A DNA stretch of 64,000 nt. It comes from Effrenium voratum. Lineage: Eukaryota; Sar; Dinophyceae; Suessiales; Symbiodiniaceae. Position 1 is the stretch's first letter; each line of letters opens with the position of its first letter. This document shows, piece after piece, positions 1 to 10,000 of the stretch. Position numbers and translations under genes: made by a program. Where the stretch lies: the NCBI GenBank assembly GCA_963377175.1, contig CAUJNA010003737.1:268721-332720 (forward strand), in the 5' to 3' direction. The notes beneath the pieces are model-generated. The model worked only from the letters and a program-made list of their open reading frames with translations, was not told the DNA's origin and did not search any database.

Positions 1-670
1 TGCGACAGGGGGAGCGCTTGCAAGTACAGGCACGAGCTCATCAAGAACAATTCAGCTCCGGCAACGTCAAGCGACAAGGCGCAAGCCAAGTCGAAAGCTG
101 CAGCCAAGGCCGCAGCACCAGCTATTGCAAGAAGGGCCATCGCGATGCCTGCGATAGTCCTGAAGCAATCGGCTCCTGCGGGAAAGGTCAGCTTCAAGAA
201 GGACGTTGACCAGGTCGAACCGGATGAAGCCGAGACTGTCTACCACGAGCATGATGACGACGCGATGAGCGAATCATCAAGATGGTCTGGCGAGTCCGAG
301 ATCCCCGAGAAAATGGTATGGTTCAAGGAAGTACTCGACGTCGACGAGAATGGGGAGATCACCTATCTCGAAGACGAGAAAGGCAATGGGAACGAAAAGG
401 GGAATGGTACGGTTATGAGGACAATGAGAATGAGCCTTATCAGTACGTGTACGTCGACGAGAAGAAGTTCAAGAGCAGTGATCATCGAGAATTATCAGCC
501 TATCAAGTCCAACGATCATTGATAAGAGCGAAGATACTGAGAGAGGTGGTAGATGACATATACAAGAAACACTACTTCCCGGTGACCAAGGAGAGCAGCA
601 TAATGTTCGAATATGATCAGGCAAGGACGAAATCAGGGAATCGGCCGTCGACTGGAAGAAGCAGCATGGT
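1..670 (+). CDS. gag C-terminal region / gag-protease linker of the copia element, frame-broken
   Basis: The window opens inside an open plus frame. Its first 13 residues, CDRGSACKYRHEL, show the C-x5-C-x3-H second half of a CCCH zinc finger; the first Cys would lie upstream. A Lys/Ala/Ser-rich basic stretch follows, then an acidic segment (residues about 70-135). The plausible coding frame moves from frame 1 (to about 420) to frame 3 (about 400-610) and then to frame 2 just before the protease (from about 640). Each change is in the -1 sense, equivalent to loss of one base. The role is inferred from position: RNA binding and particle assembly. Ty1/copia Gag proteins usually carry a CCHC knuckle, so a CCCH finger here is unusual. 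Start codon and N-terminus are outside the window. Confidence 0.55.
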
Positions 671-2398
671 TTGCCGAAGAACGTTTTCGCCATGTCAACG
701 TGCATCAGTAAACGGGTGAAATGGTTGATGGACACCGGATGTGGTCATGATCTCATCGGACGAGCCAAGGCAAAGAGCCTGGGTGTCGACATCGTGAAAG
801 ATGATGACGAGATTGTGTTCCAGACCGCGAATGGTTCCACTTCCACGTCCGACGTGGCCAAGATAGTCGTGGACGAGTTGGACGAGACTGTCGAGCCGCA
901 CGTGTTGGATGAGACACCCACGGTATTGTCAGTGGGGAGGAGATGCATGAAGATGGGTTATGCATTTCACTGGATGCCTGGTAAACTACCTTTCATGGTT
1001 ACTCCAAAGCAGGGATTCGTGCACTTGCAAGTCAAGGACGACATCCCGTATCTCGTGAGTGATGGTAAGCTTCGGAGTAACAGGCATCGCCCTACGATAG
1101 ACGACCTCAAGGAGCACTTTTCGGAAGTATTGGCAATGGTAACGAACGATGAGGCAGATCAGGAAGGCGACGATGACAACGAAGTCACACCCGCCGCTGT
1201 CGGTGAATCCGCAGAGGCCGAGGGCGGACACCATGATGGTGCATTCGACTTCGGACCACCCGGAGGAGCCGGTCCGGCACGTCCGCCTCCCGTAGCTGAG
1301 GAAATACCTGTAGATGTTGGGTCAGTCCCACATCGACATGGTGATGCCGAAGCTCACGAGGAAGAGGTTGATGAGGATGATCCAGATGCCGGAATTGAAG
1401 TTGATGTGTACGAAGGATCATCAATAAAGAGGAAAGTGGGAGTCCTCAAGAGGGACGCCAACTCCATCGCTCATTTGCTTACACACAGGTACCGAAATCC
1501 TTTCTGCGAATCATGCGTCAAGGCAAAGATGAGACATTTCAGATCACGAACGGGAGCCTTCAAGAGGGAGGTAAAGATGTTCGGGGACCTGGTGACGTTC
1601 GACTTTGTGACGGCATCAGGAGATCATGAAGTGGAAGGCAGGTATGCGCTCATTATTCGGGACATATATACCGGAATTATCATGGCTTATCCAACCGCGA
1701 GAAGAGACACTGACTCCGTCGTCAGGGCCATCAAGCACTTCTGCGGGAGGAGGAAAATCAAGCAGGTATATTCGGATGATGGCCCAGAACTGATCAACGC
1801 GTGCGTGGAGCTGAAGCTGAACCACGACCTGTCGCTGCCTGGACGACCGCAGAATAATTCCCTTGCTGAAAGAACAAATCAATTCATCATTGACCAGACT
1901 TCGGCTTGTCTTGTACATGCCGGTCTACCCACGTGCTACTGGGTGCAGGCCATCACCACTCTGTGCCATCTCATGAACATCGAAGAAGTGAATGGATCGA
2001 GCGCTTGGATGAGGCTGCATGGCGAGGAGTTCAAAGGCGAGAAGATACCTTTTGGTGCGCTAGTAGACTTCAAGCCGAGTGAAGCACGAGGGGAGAAGAG
2101 GGAGAAGTTCGAACCAAGAGGGGAAACTGGTATATTTGCTGGATATGTGTTGAGCACCGGGATGCATTGGGCAAACAAGTACCGCGCTTGGGCACTCACT
2201 GCGTTTGCGGGTGCAGAGCTGAACATCAAGAAGGCAAAGGTTCCACCTCGGTTGAGAATGCCACATCAGACGGAGAGGATGATTCTGAAGTCTCCTCTGA
2301 CATTCCCAATACAACAGAAGTACAAGGCTGCCAACGAGACTTTGGAAGGGATGAGATGTCTGTCGATGCAATCGGTCTGGATGCGCGTGACCGCCTGA
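671..2398 (+). CDS. copia protease-integrase segment
   Basis: This 575-residue frame begins near the protease. WLMDTGCGHDLIG (about nt 722-760) contains the DTG catalytic triad of a retroviral-type aspartic protease, which cleaves the polyprotein. An acidic linker (nt 1140-1430) leads to the integrase zinc region, with HLLTH at about nt 1473-1487 and CESC near nt 1506 (H-x3-H ... C-x2-C). The catalytic core follows: FGDLVTFDFV with the first Asp near nt 1603, YSDDGPEL near nt 1771, and NNSLAERTNQ with Glu at 1868-1870. That is a complete D,D(35)E-type triad for inserting cDNA. The frame stops at 2398 and overlaps the next frame (open from 2167). Sequence character suggests the true join, in the -1 direction, lies around 2290-2345. 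No convincing slippery heptamer was seen, so a one-base deletion is the simpler explanation. Confidence 0.9.
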   Translation: MPKNVFAMSTCISKRVKWLMDTGCGHDLIGRAKAKSLGVDIVKDDDEIVFQTANGSTSTSDVAKIVVDELDETVEPHVLDETPTVLSVGRRCMKMGYAFHWMPGKLPFMVTPKQGFVHLQVKDDIPYLVSDGKLRSNRHRPTIDDLKEHFSEVLAMVTNDEADQEGDDDNEVTPAAVGESAEAEGGHHDGAFDFGPPGGAGPARPPPVAEEIPVDVGSVPHRHGDAEAHEEEVDEDDPDAGIEVDVYEGSSIKRKVGVLKRDANSIAHLLTHRYRNPFCESCVKAKMRHFRSRTGAFKREVKMFGDLVTFDFVTASGDHEVEGRYALIIRDIYTGIIMAYPTARRDTDSVVRAIKHFCGRRKIKQVYSDDGPELINACVELKLNHDLSLPGRPQNNSLAERTNQFIIDQTSACLVHAGLPTCYWVQAITTLCHLMNIEEVNGSSAWMRLHGEEFKGEKIPFGALVDFKPSEARGEKREKFEPRGETGIFAGYVLSTGMHWANKYRAWALTAFAGAELNIKKAKVPPRLRMPHQTERMILKSPLTFPIQQKYKAANETLEGMRCLSMQSVWMRVTA

Positions 2399-5300
2399 TC
2401 GAAGATGAGGACTACGAGCCTGAGTTGCTGCAGAGTGACGAGAAGCGACTGCTTGACGATGAGGTCGATCAGATCGCTGGTCTACTGCTTGACGATGGTC
2501 CGGAGGTACTTGTCGGAGGTCGGGGGGACCATGCAGAAGAGGAAGATGCTAGACCAAGCTCATCAAAAGGGAAAGGGGATGGACATGCCAAGGGCGACGA
2601 AGAGGTTAAGAAGCCCGACCTTCCACATGTGTCAGCTGGGCTACCTGGGGATGGCATCACGTACGTCAACGATGATGGTAAGGAGGTAAAGATCGACAAG
2701 GCCGGGAGACCATATCCTGTCGGGAAAGAGGGATTCAGGCTAATGAAGACGACGAGACCTCCAGAGTACACTCCCGTTGAATGGGCAATGATGAGAAAGT
2801 ACTACACCGAGGAAGAAAAGGCCGAGGTGAAGGGTGGTGGCAAGAAGAAGAAAGAAGATCCCAAGAGTAAAGAATCTGAGGTTTCTGCGCCGGCAGAGGC
2901 ACAGACATTGCAGATGCCCGGTGGTAAGAGAATTCGAGCAATGCTTCGAAACCGCTGGGGTGGAGTTGAATGGCAGTACAATTGGGGATTGCGGAAGAAC
3001 ATATCAAAGATCAGGAACCCAATGGATGGGAAACACTTGGCTGAGCTTAATTGGGTCAGGATAGTTGTAAATCCTGTTGACGGAGTGGTTGTTCTCATGG
3101 ATTCCAAGCAATCCCAAGACGTCCTGAGACGAAACGTCCAGCTTGATAAAGAATTTGAGTGTCTGGTGGTAATTTACGCCTGGAAGTTCAAGTCAGAGGA
3201 GCGATCAAAGTCGACTCCAAATTGGACGAAGGCAGTTGCGTCAGTCATTGAGCGTCAGAAAGACGAAGCTGAGACGACATCGGGGACAGATCCGACGATC
3301 GACGAATCGACGGATTTTACCTGGTATGAATGGGAGGAGTCTGCTGAGGTAGTTTCTGGAAAAGTGCCACTCGCGATGCCTGCGATAGGCGAAGACGGTG
3401 AAGCCAAGAAGTACCCATCGATGCCGTGCGTGACTTCTGAGCGAATACAGCACAGAGAGAAGGCCGTGAAAGTTGTACGATTCTTCGACGCTTTAGTGTC
3501 CAGACCGGTTGGCCGGAAAGAAATGCTGACCAACCCTGATGCGTTGGCATCGATGAAGAAAGAATGGTCGGGATTAATCGACCAGGGCGTCTTCGATCTT
3601 GGCGCGGTGCGTGAATATGACGCTGTAGCCAAGGAGGCAAAAGCGAAAGGGGAAGAGATACACATGGCTCGCGCACATGGCATTTGCGTTGAAAAGCACT
3701 CACAGTTGCCTGTTGGTGATCCTAAGAGGAAGTTCAAGGGTAGAGGCGTGTTGCTGGGGAACCAAGTGAAGAATCAAAGCTTTGAAGCTGCGATGTTTCA
3801 AGATTTGGGGAACTCTCCTGCTTCGTTTGAGGCCTCGCGTTGGGCGGATTTTTTGGGTTGTCATGATGGTTGGGATGTGCAGATGGCCGACGCTGTTCAA
3901 GCGTACATCCAGGCCACCTTGAGAGGCACGCCGTGTTGGATTGAATTGCCACCGGAGGCTGTGCCGAATGAATGCAAATGGGATAAGTACAGAAGACCAG
4001 TCGTCCCGTTGAGGAAGGCGCTGTACGGACACCCAGATGCGGGAACATTCTGGGAGCAGCACTGTGATGAATCGGTGCGTGCCGTTGGTTTTGAACCCAT
4101 CGGCGAAGAATGGCCGTCAGTGTACATTCATGAGAAGCTCCAGCTTGTTCTGGTTGTGTGTGTCGACGACTTCAAAATGGCAGGGCCACAAAAGAACCTT
4201 GCCCAAGGATGGAGCATGTTGCGTACACGTTTGAAGATCGAGCCCGAGACTGGACTTGACATGTACCTTGGTTGTAATCAAAGCAAGGGAAACGTCACTC
4301 TCGGGAACGGACACCGCGTAACAACGGTGACCTATGACATGGAACAGTTCCTACGTTCCTGTGTCGACCGCTATCTTGAGGTGGCGGGCGATGTGAAGTT
4401 GAATAAGGTTGTCACTCCTGAGTTGCATGAAGAAACAAAGAATCACGTCTCACGGAAGCCTGCCAAAGAGGGGCCGTCAGTCGTGTGCAATTGGTGTAAC
4501 AATCTTGTGCCCACCGACGGTTCTGCCACAGTGCCGGACCAGCGGGGAGGGACTCCTGAGTTGGCCATGAAGGAGCCCGTGCGTGGACACCTTGCTCCGC
4601 ATGCCGCTAGCGTACTAATGAAGTTGCTGTACGGTGCGCGGATTGCTCGCTTCGATTTGTTGCGGCAAGTGAATCGCCTAGCACGGAATGTGCACAGGTG
4701 GACCGACTCCGATGATCGGGGTTTGCATCATTTGATGTGCTATGTGCATCATACTAAACATTGGCGCATGGTCGGTTGGGTCGGAGACCCCATGGATGAT
4801 GTGCACTTGGCCTTGTATGTGGACGCTGACTTTGCAGGATGCGTTGACTCGCTACGTTCCACATCTGGTGGACACTTGAATATACAAGGGCCCAATACTC
4901 GGTTTCCGTTGTCTGGCAGCTCCAAAAGACAGGGTTGTGTGAGTCATTCCACTCCCGAGGCCGAAATAGTTGCGGCCGATGTTGCCATGAGATCGATGGG
5001 TATGCCTGCTCTAAAGTTGTTAGAGCGGATTCTCAAGAAGTCACCGAACTTTGTGTTCTATGACGATAACAAGGCTATGATCGGTGTCGTGCGATCGGGG
5101 AGAAACCCCACGATGCGCCACCTTGAGAGAAGCCATGGTGTTAGCATTTCGTGGATGCATGAGATGTTCACACGTGATTACATGTATTTGGCGTATGAGG
5201 TCACCGACAGAATGGCGGCTGACATCTACACCAAGGCGTTCAATGATGGACGCAAATGGAAACATGCATGTTTGCAGATTGGTCTACTCGACCCGAGCTT

Positions 5301-6855
5301 GCTGTCTGACCCGGATACCCTCAAGGCGCTCACACCCACGTGTGATCCCATAAAAGGGACCATGCAGACTGCTTCGGGAACGGTTGACGGAGTTCCCACG
5401 TTTCCGTACACACACATTCCGATCATGCCCCCGGACCTGTGGTGGTCCGGATTGACATCCAAAGAGGGATTGCATGAGCATGAAGGACATGATCCGGTTG
5501 TTGTTGCCAAGGGACCCAGATTGATGCGTGTGAAACCTCCACTCGCGGTTGTGACACCGTTCGGGAGCAAGTGGCTTCGTTCCACTTGGTTTCTGAGGAA
5601 CGGGTCATGGCTCAAGGTCGAGGATAGGGTTGACCCTGGGTTGCAGTGTGCGCGGATTGATGGATGGGTTGAACGCGCAGTTTGGCAGTTTCATCCCGCA
5701 CCGGTCGCTGTACCGGCGCGGGAGCGATCTCCACGACCACGACCAATTCACGTCGGGTCCGGGGATGTTAACATGCAGTCCGTGCTGGCCGCATTCGTTG
5801 AAGAACTGTCGAACGAGCGCATAGAATTAAAGTGTGTCAGCGACCTTGCTTTGGAAACTTTGCTCCGGTTGAAGCTGCTTATGCGTTGTCTGCATATCAA
5901 TCACGAGCAGCTTGTCCCTGGTCGTTGTTTCGTTCCATATCGCATTGCGGTGAAGCACAAACCACAGTTAGCGCCGGGTATTGAACTCGCGATGGTTAAA
6001 CATGACGGTGGTGTGCTTCGCGCTCCTGTGCATGTCTCGCTTCCTGGTATGAGAACTCGCACAGTCGTCACTTTATACAGTGTTGACTTGGCTCGGCCCA
6101 TTGTGCTGATGGCATGTTCCGAACCGCGTAACTGGTTCACTGCCCTTGCCCGCCATAACGGGCCGCAGGTCGTCACCATAACTTTGGTCGATGACTTACT
6201 GAGCGAGTACGGGGGGAGAATCGCCAGACATGTGCTTACTAAACCTTCCGATTTGTTGTTCTTCGCCGGGCCTTGCACGGGGGGATCATCATGGGCACGC
6301 CTCAACAAGACTCGCGGAATTGACACCGCAGAGAAAATCGAGGCCAAACAAAGGGAATTTTGGAGATTGTTTGAACGGTTCGTCGAAATCAAACGGCATG
6401 CCATGACAAAACGAGCTGCGATTTTGTTTGAGTTGCCTGGAAGTTGCGATTACTGGAAGGACGAGAGACTGCATGAGGTTGTTCATGATGGCACTAGTCA
6501 CGAGTTTGATGGGTGTCGCTATGGCTTGAAGCAAAGGTACGCCAAGAAACCCATGCCAATCAAGAAACCATGGAGAGTTGTTTCATGGAACTTTGATCTT
6601 GGTAGCTCGTTGTCTAAGAAATGCAATGGAAATCATGAGCATGGACCTTGTGCTGGTCGTGAAACCAAAGAAACCCAGTTGTACACGTCGTTAATTGTGG
6701 GTGTGATCCTCCGCCGTTTTCGTGCTCGAGCAAAGTGCCTCCAGCCGGCACCACTGAAACTCGCTCTTGCTTGTATTGCGCGAGGGAAATCGCGGAAGCA
6801 TCAAGCTACTGCGTGTGAAATTTGCACCACCCCGACTGTACCACCGAGGAGCTAG
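2167..6855 (+). CDS. copia reverse transcriptase-RNase H polyprotein with PC/ELP C-terminal domain
   Basis: This 1,562-residue frame probably joins the integrase frame near nt 2300, so its first about 45 residues may be out of phase. An acidic/basic linker is followed by the copia RT: DVQMADAVQAYIQA (nt about 3870-3910), PLRKALYGHPDAG (about 4003-4040), and the catalytic VCVDDFKMAG (about 4158-4185). RNase H follows: YVDADFAG (about 4815), STPEAEIVAAD (about 4950) and YDDNKAMIG (about 5060), closed by MAADIYTKAF (about 5212). These enzymes make and process cDNA. An extra domain of about 500 residues follows, containing LLFFAGPCTGGSSWARLN (about 6256-6309) and FELPGSCDYW (about 6427-6456). These faintly recall motifs IV and VI of C5 cytosine methyltransferases, but no SAM-binding motif is clear. 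The frame ends at an in-frame TAG (6853-6855) within a 36-nt repeat. Confidence 0.92.
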   Translation: MGKQVPRLGTHCVCGCRAEHQEGKGSTSVENATSDGEDDSEVSSDIPNTTEVQGCQRDFGRDEMSVDAIGLDARDRLIEDEDYEPELLQSDEKRLLDDEVDQIAGLLLDDGPEVLVGGRGDHAEEEDARPSSSKGKGDGHAKGDEEVKKPDLPHVSAGLPGDGITYVNDDGKEVKIDKAGRPYPVGKEGFRLMKTTRPPEYTPVEWAMMRKYYTEEEKAEVKGGGKKKKEDPKSKESEVSAPAEAQTLQMPGGKRIRAMLRNRWGGVEWQYNWGLRKNISKIRNPMDGKHLAELNWVRIVVNPVDGVVVLMDSKQSQDVLRRNVQLDKEFECLVVIYAWKFKSEERSKSTPNWTKAVASVIERQKDEAETTSGTDPTIDESTDFTWYEWEESAEVVSGKVPLAMPAIGEDGEAKKYPSMPCVTSERIQHREKAVKVVRFFDALVSRPVGRKEMLTNPDALASMKKEWSGLIDQGVFDLGAVREYDAVAKEAKAKGEEIHMARAHGICVEKHSQLPVGDPKRKFKGRGVLLGNQVKNQSFEAAMFQDLGNSPASFEASRWADFLGCHDGWDVQMADAVQAYIQATLRGTPCWIELPPEAVPNECKWDKYRRPVVPLRKALYGHPDAGTFWEQHCDESVRAVGFEPIGEEWPSVYIHEKLQLVLVVCVDDFKMAGPQKNLAQGWSMLRTRLKIEPETGLDMYLGCNQSKGNVTLGNGHRVTTVTYDMEQFLRSCVDRYLEVAGDVKLNKVVTPELHEETKNHVSRKPAKEGPSVVCNWCNNLVPTDGSATVPDQRGGTPELAMKEPVRGHLAPHAASVLMKLLYGARIARFDLLRQVNRLARNVHRWTDSDDRGLHHLMCYVHHTKHWRMVGWVGDPMDDVHLALYVDADFAGCVDSLRSTSGGHLNIQGPNTRFPLSGSSKRQGCVSHSTPEAEIVAADVAMRSMGMPALKLLERILKKSPNFVFYDDNKAMIGVVRSGRNPTMRHLERSHGVSISWMHEMFTRDYMYLAYEVTDRMAADIYTKAFNDGRKWKHACLQIGLLDPSLLSDPDTLKALTPTCDPIKGTMQTASGTVDGVPTFPYTHIPIMPPDLWWSGLTSKEGLHEHEGHDPVVVAKGPRLMRVKPPLAVVTPFGSKWLRSTWFLRNGSWLKVEDRVDPGLQCARIDGWVERAVWQFHPAPVAVPARERSPRPRPIHVGSGDVNMQSVLAAFVEELSNERIELKCVSDLALETLLRLKLLMRCLHINHEQLVPGRCFVPYRIAVKHKPQLAPGIELAMVKHDGGVLRAPVHVSLPGMRTRTVVTLYSVDLARPIVLMACSEPRNWFTALARHNGPQVVTITLVDDLLSEYGGRIARHVLTKPSDLLFFAGPCTGGSSWARLNKTRGIDTAEKIEAKQREFWRLFERFVEIKRHAMTKRAAILFELPGSCDYWKDERLHEVVHDGTSHEFDGCRYGLKQRYAKKPMPIKKPWRVVSWNFDLGSSLSKKCNGNHEHGPCAGRETKETQLYTSLIVGVILRRFRARAKCLQPAPLKLALACIARGKSRKHQATACEICTTPTVPPRS

Positions 6856-6948
6856 GTTAGTCCCGAACCTCTGGTGCCAACGGGGAGCTGGGCCAGTCCC
6901 GAACCCCAAGTTTCGAAGAGGAGTTGGACCAGTTCATCACCTCAACCA
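6841..6948 (+). repeat. three imperfect 36-nt repeats spanning the pol stop codon
   Basis: The units are 6841-6876, 6877-6912 and 6913-6948. Each is 36 nt, so phase is kept across all three. At the fifth codon the units read TAG, TGG and TGG. The second and third units therefore encode Trp where the first has the stop that ends pol. The frame is otherwise open through to the next large ORF. Confidence 0.65.
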
Positions 6949-7035
6949 GAAACTGGGCTCGTATTGGGACAATTCCGTGGCTTTATTTGCAGCTGCTTAT
7001 TTTGGGTTTTCCTGGTTCTGGAGAATATCATCAAG

Positions 7036-10000
7036 ATGACTGCCAATGCGACCGTCGTCAATACGAATGAGTTCTTCTGCGTGCCTGTTGGGAAATCCAG
7101 ACAAGCGGCAATATTCTTGGGGAACCTAGTGAAGAACGCCATAGAGGAGGGCAAGAGAATACCCAAGAGAATGGAGATGGGCAGCGACCTGGGCATGTGC
7201 ATAAAGTGGATCGAGGACATTGGCGTCCCTGCTATCTATGCCTACTCAGCGTATTATTCTGCCAAGTGCCGCGGAATGATGAAAGGAGAAGGGCAATCCA
7301 TGAGGGTTGCATTAGAGTTCATCAGCAAAGTTTTCGGACAACTGTCTGCCGACGAATGTATGCTTGGTTGGAGGGAATTCTGCAGCAAGGGGAAGAAGAT
7401 CGTGGCGGCGCTGAACCAGCTTTGCGGTGAGGCATCGCTGCTAGCGAAGAACCCTGAATTGCTCAACGTCACCAAGTACTGCATAGAAGGGGCAGATATG
7501 CTGAGATCAATCACGGACATCTGGGATCTCGCATCAGGTGTGGCCGAGGACAACGAGGAGCGGTCGTTCAAAGCTGCATTCCACCAGGACACCCCGGTCG
7601 GGGAGGTATACAAAGAGTTCATCAGCGATGAGCCAACCAGAGCCTCGTCGTCGAGAAGGTGGAGGAGCTCCGAGGAGTTCCAGACAACCGCAGAGTTTGA
7701 GAGGCACGATCGGAGAATATCGAAGTTCAGAGATCGAAACTGGGGGAAAGTATTCACGTTGAGCGTGATCAAGGCCCCCAAGCTCGACTTCTTCGGTCGT
7801 GGCGCAAAGGACGACTATCAGAAGAATTGGGACCTTGGGCTGATCTACCAGAATGAGCTGCATGCATCGATGAAGAACCTCGCATATGCGCTGAGAAGAG
7901 ATGAAGAAGCCAGCCAGCACAATCTTTTGCGCTGGATGATCTGTGGGTCAACCCCCAGTGACATCTCAGACGCGTGCATCGGGGCGATCAACTCGCTCAT
8001 GTGTGTTTCCTTCATCATGAGGAGATTGCAGCCATTGCTCGGTGAAAGGCATGCTAGGGATCAGTCGTACACAGCTTATTTCCGTCAAGACAAGAATGAG
8101 CTAAAGGAACTCTATCGGGAGGTCGAGTTCGCCAGGAACTTCCTGTGGTGCATCGACATGATCTATGAGTCCAAGCTGCCTGCGATGAACATCAACTCCA
8201 TCAGTTTGGCACCACACGCGGCTGACAGGGCCGCTGAGAACCAAGATCGGCGCAAGTGGGTAAGCTGGCTGAAGGAGATCGAAAAGAAAGCCGAGAAGGA
8301 CGTCATGATCGACTTCTACCAGAACAACTACTGCACCATTCACGAAGCCGAGAGGGAACTGGAGAGGTACCCCGAGGACTTTGTGATCGGAGAGGAGCCG
8401 ACGTGGTGGGTGATGGGCTCATCGAAGACGGAACCGCCGCAGAAGACGGGGCGACAGCAGAAGTCAGCGTCAAGCTCCGGGCAAAGGAGCCAAACCTCTG
8501 GTGGGCCAGTCCCCCAGCAGGGAGCTTCAAGTGGGGGGTCGCATGCTAGCGATGCCGTCAAGATCGACAACGAGATCATCGACTCCATTTTCCGCATGAA
8601 CTCCGGTGGTGATGATGACAGATGGACAATCATCAACCCAACTGCTGGGCACGACACCTACACCTCATTCGAAGGAGGTATTAGTCTGAGCGGCGCGACT
8701 GTCAATGTGAAGTTCAACATAGACAACAATACAGGGCACCCAATCATACAAACTGTATTTGGGCCGTGTCTTGCAGAAGGGAAGAACGCGACATATTGGG
8801 AGTGTATGCTGAGATGCCTGACCTCTTCGTTATTGCATTTCGAGGAGAAGACCAGCGCGGAGAAGATTATTCTTTCCTATGTTGGGAAGGGAAATGCGGC
8901 GTGGCTTCAGCTGTATGCTTTCATGTGTGCCCAAACAGGATGCTTGATTACTGGACGCCTTCCGGGCGCCAAAGCCATCAACGCGTTGATCCAGGCGGAG
9001 AAGAACCCGGACAACGCACCTGGACAGTTGAACCGGATTATCAAGATACAGAAGAGGGGCCCCATTGGTGAGGCAACGATTCGCGATATGATGATCCAGA
9101 AGAAGAGCTTCTTGGTCCTGGACTGGCCCCTGAGGGCTGTCAACTCGAAAGGGAGCACGAAGACCTTCCAAATGATGGTCAACGAACAGGGGTGGACAAA
9201 TATCGAAGAGAGATCATACTATGGGTCGAGTGAGCAAGTCTCCTCGCCCAATGATACGATGAGTATTATCTCCCGATTACAGAAGCTGGAAAAGCTCATT
9301 GTCGAGCGACGGAGGCGAGACATGGATGACTCACCTGTGTCGGTGCACATCTGGATGTCGCTCTATGATTGGGTGTGCATGAGAGGATGTGGGTGGCAGG
9401 TGACCGCCAATCCCATCATTGACTCCTTGCAAAAGGCGATATCCGACCTCGTCAACACATGCAAGGGCCTGGTCGTGGTGTGCGTGAATCGCGATGTAGC
9501 TTTCCATGGAGGAAGAGGGGACTTGGGGACGATCGCCAACAAGGTCAGCGAGATCTGCAAGGCGGCAGGCGCGTTGGTGACCGAGAATGATCGCCTGTGG
9601 CGCGTAGCCCACGCGCTCACAGGTAAGAACTACAAGATCCCTGGGAGCTCGAACCTGCAACATTTCCTCCTGAAGCGATTGTTGGTGGAGAAATCCATCG
9701 ATGTGATCGCACCAAGCAACGCGTTTGTGCGTGAGCTGGAGGAGACGTGCATAAACGAGCCCGACCTTCGATTCAACATCCCGAAGAACATGGAGGAGTC
9801 GAAGGTGAAATTTGAGTACAAGCCGACCTTCACTGCACAATCAACGCGAAAACAAGAACGGCAGGACGAAGGACACGGCGGACAAGATGCGTTTGGGAAC
9901 ACCGATGTCAGTGATCAACGTCTTCGATGGTACTCGGTCACAGAGCTCAGTGGGTTGATCTGCGAACTTTGCGTTAGAGAAATGCAGGTGAACAAGTCGA

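Noticed and set aside
2167..2398. Programmed -1 frameshift between integrase and RT
   Set aside because: No convincing X-XXY-YYZ slippery heptamer or downstream pseudoknot is visible in the overlap, and similar -1 changes occur in unrelated genes here.
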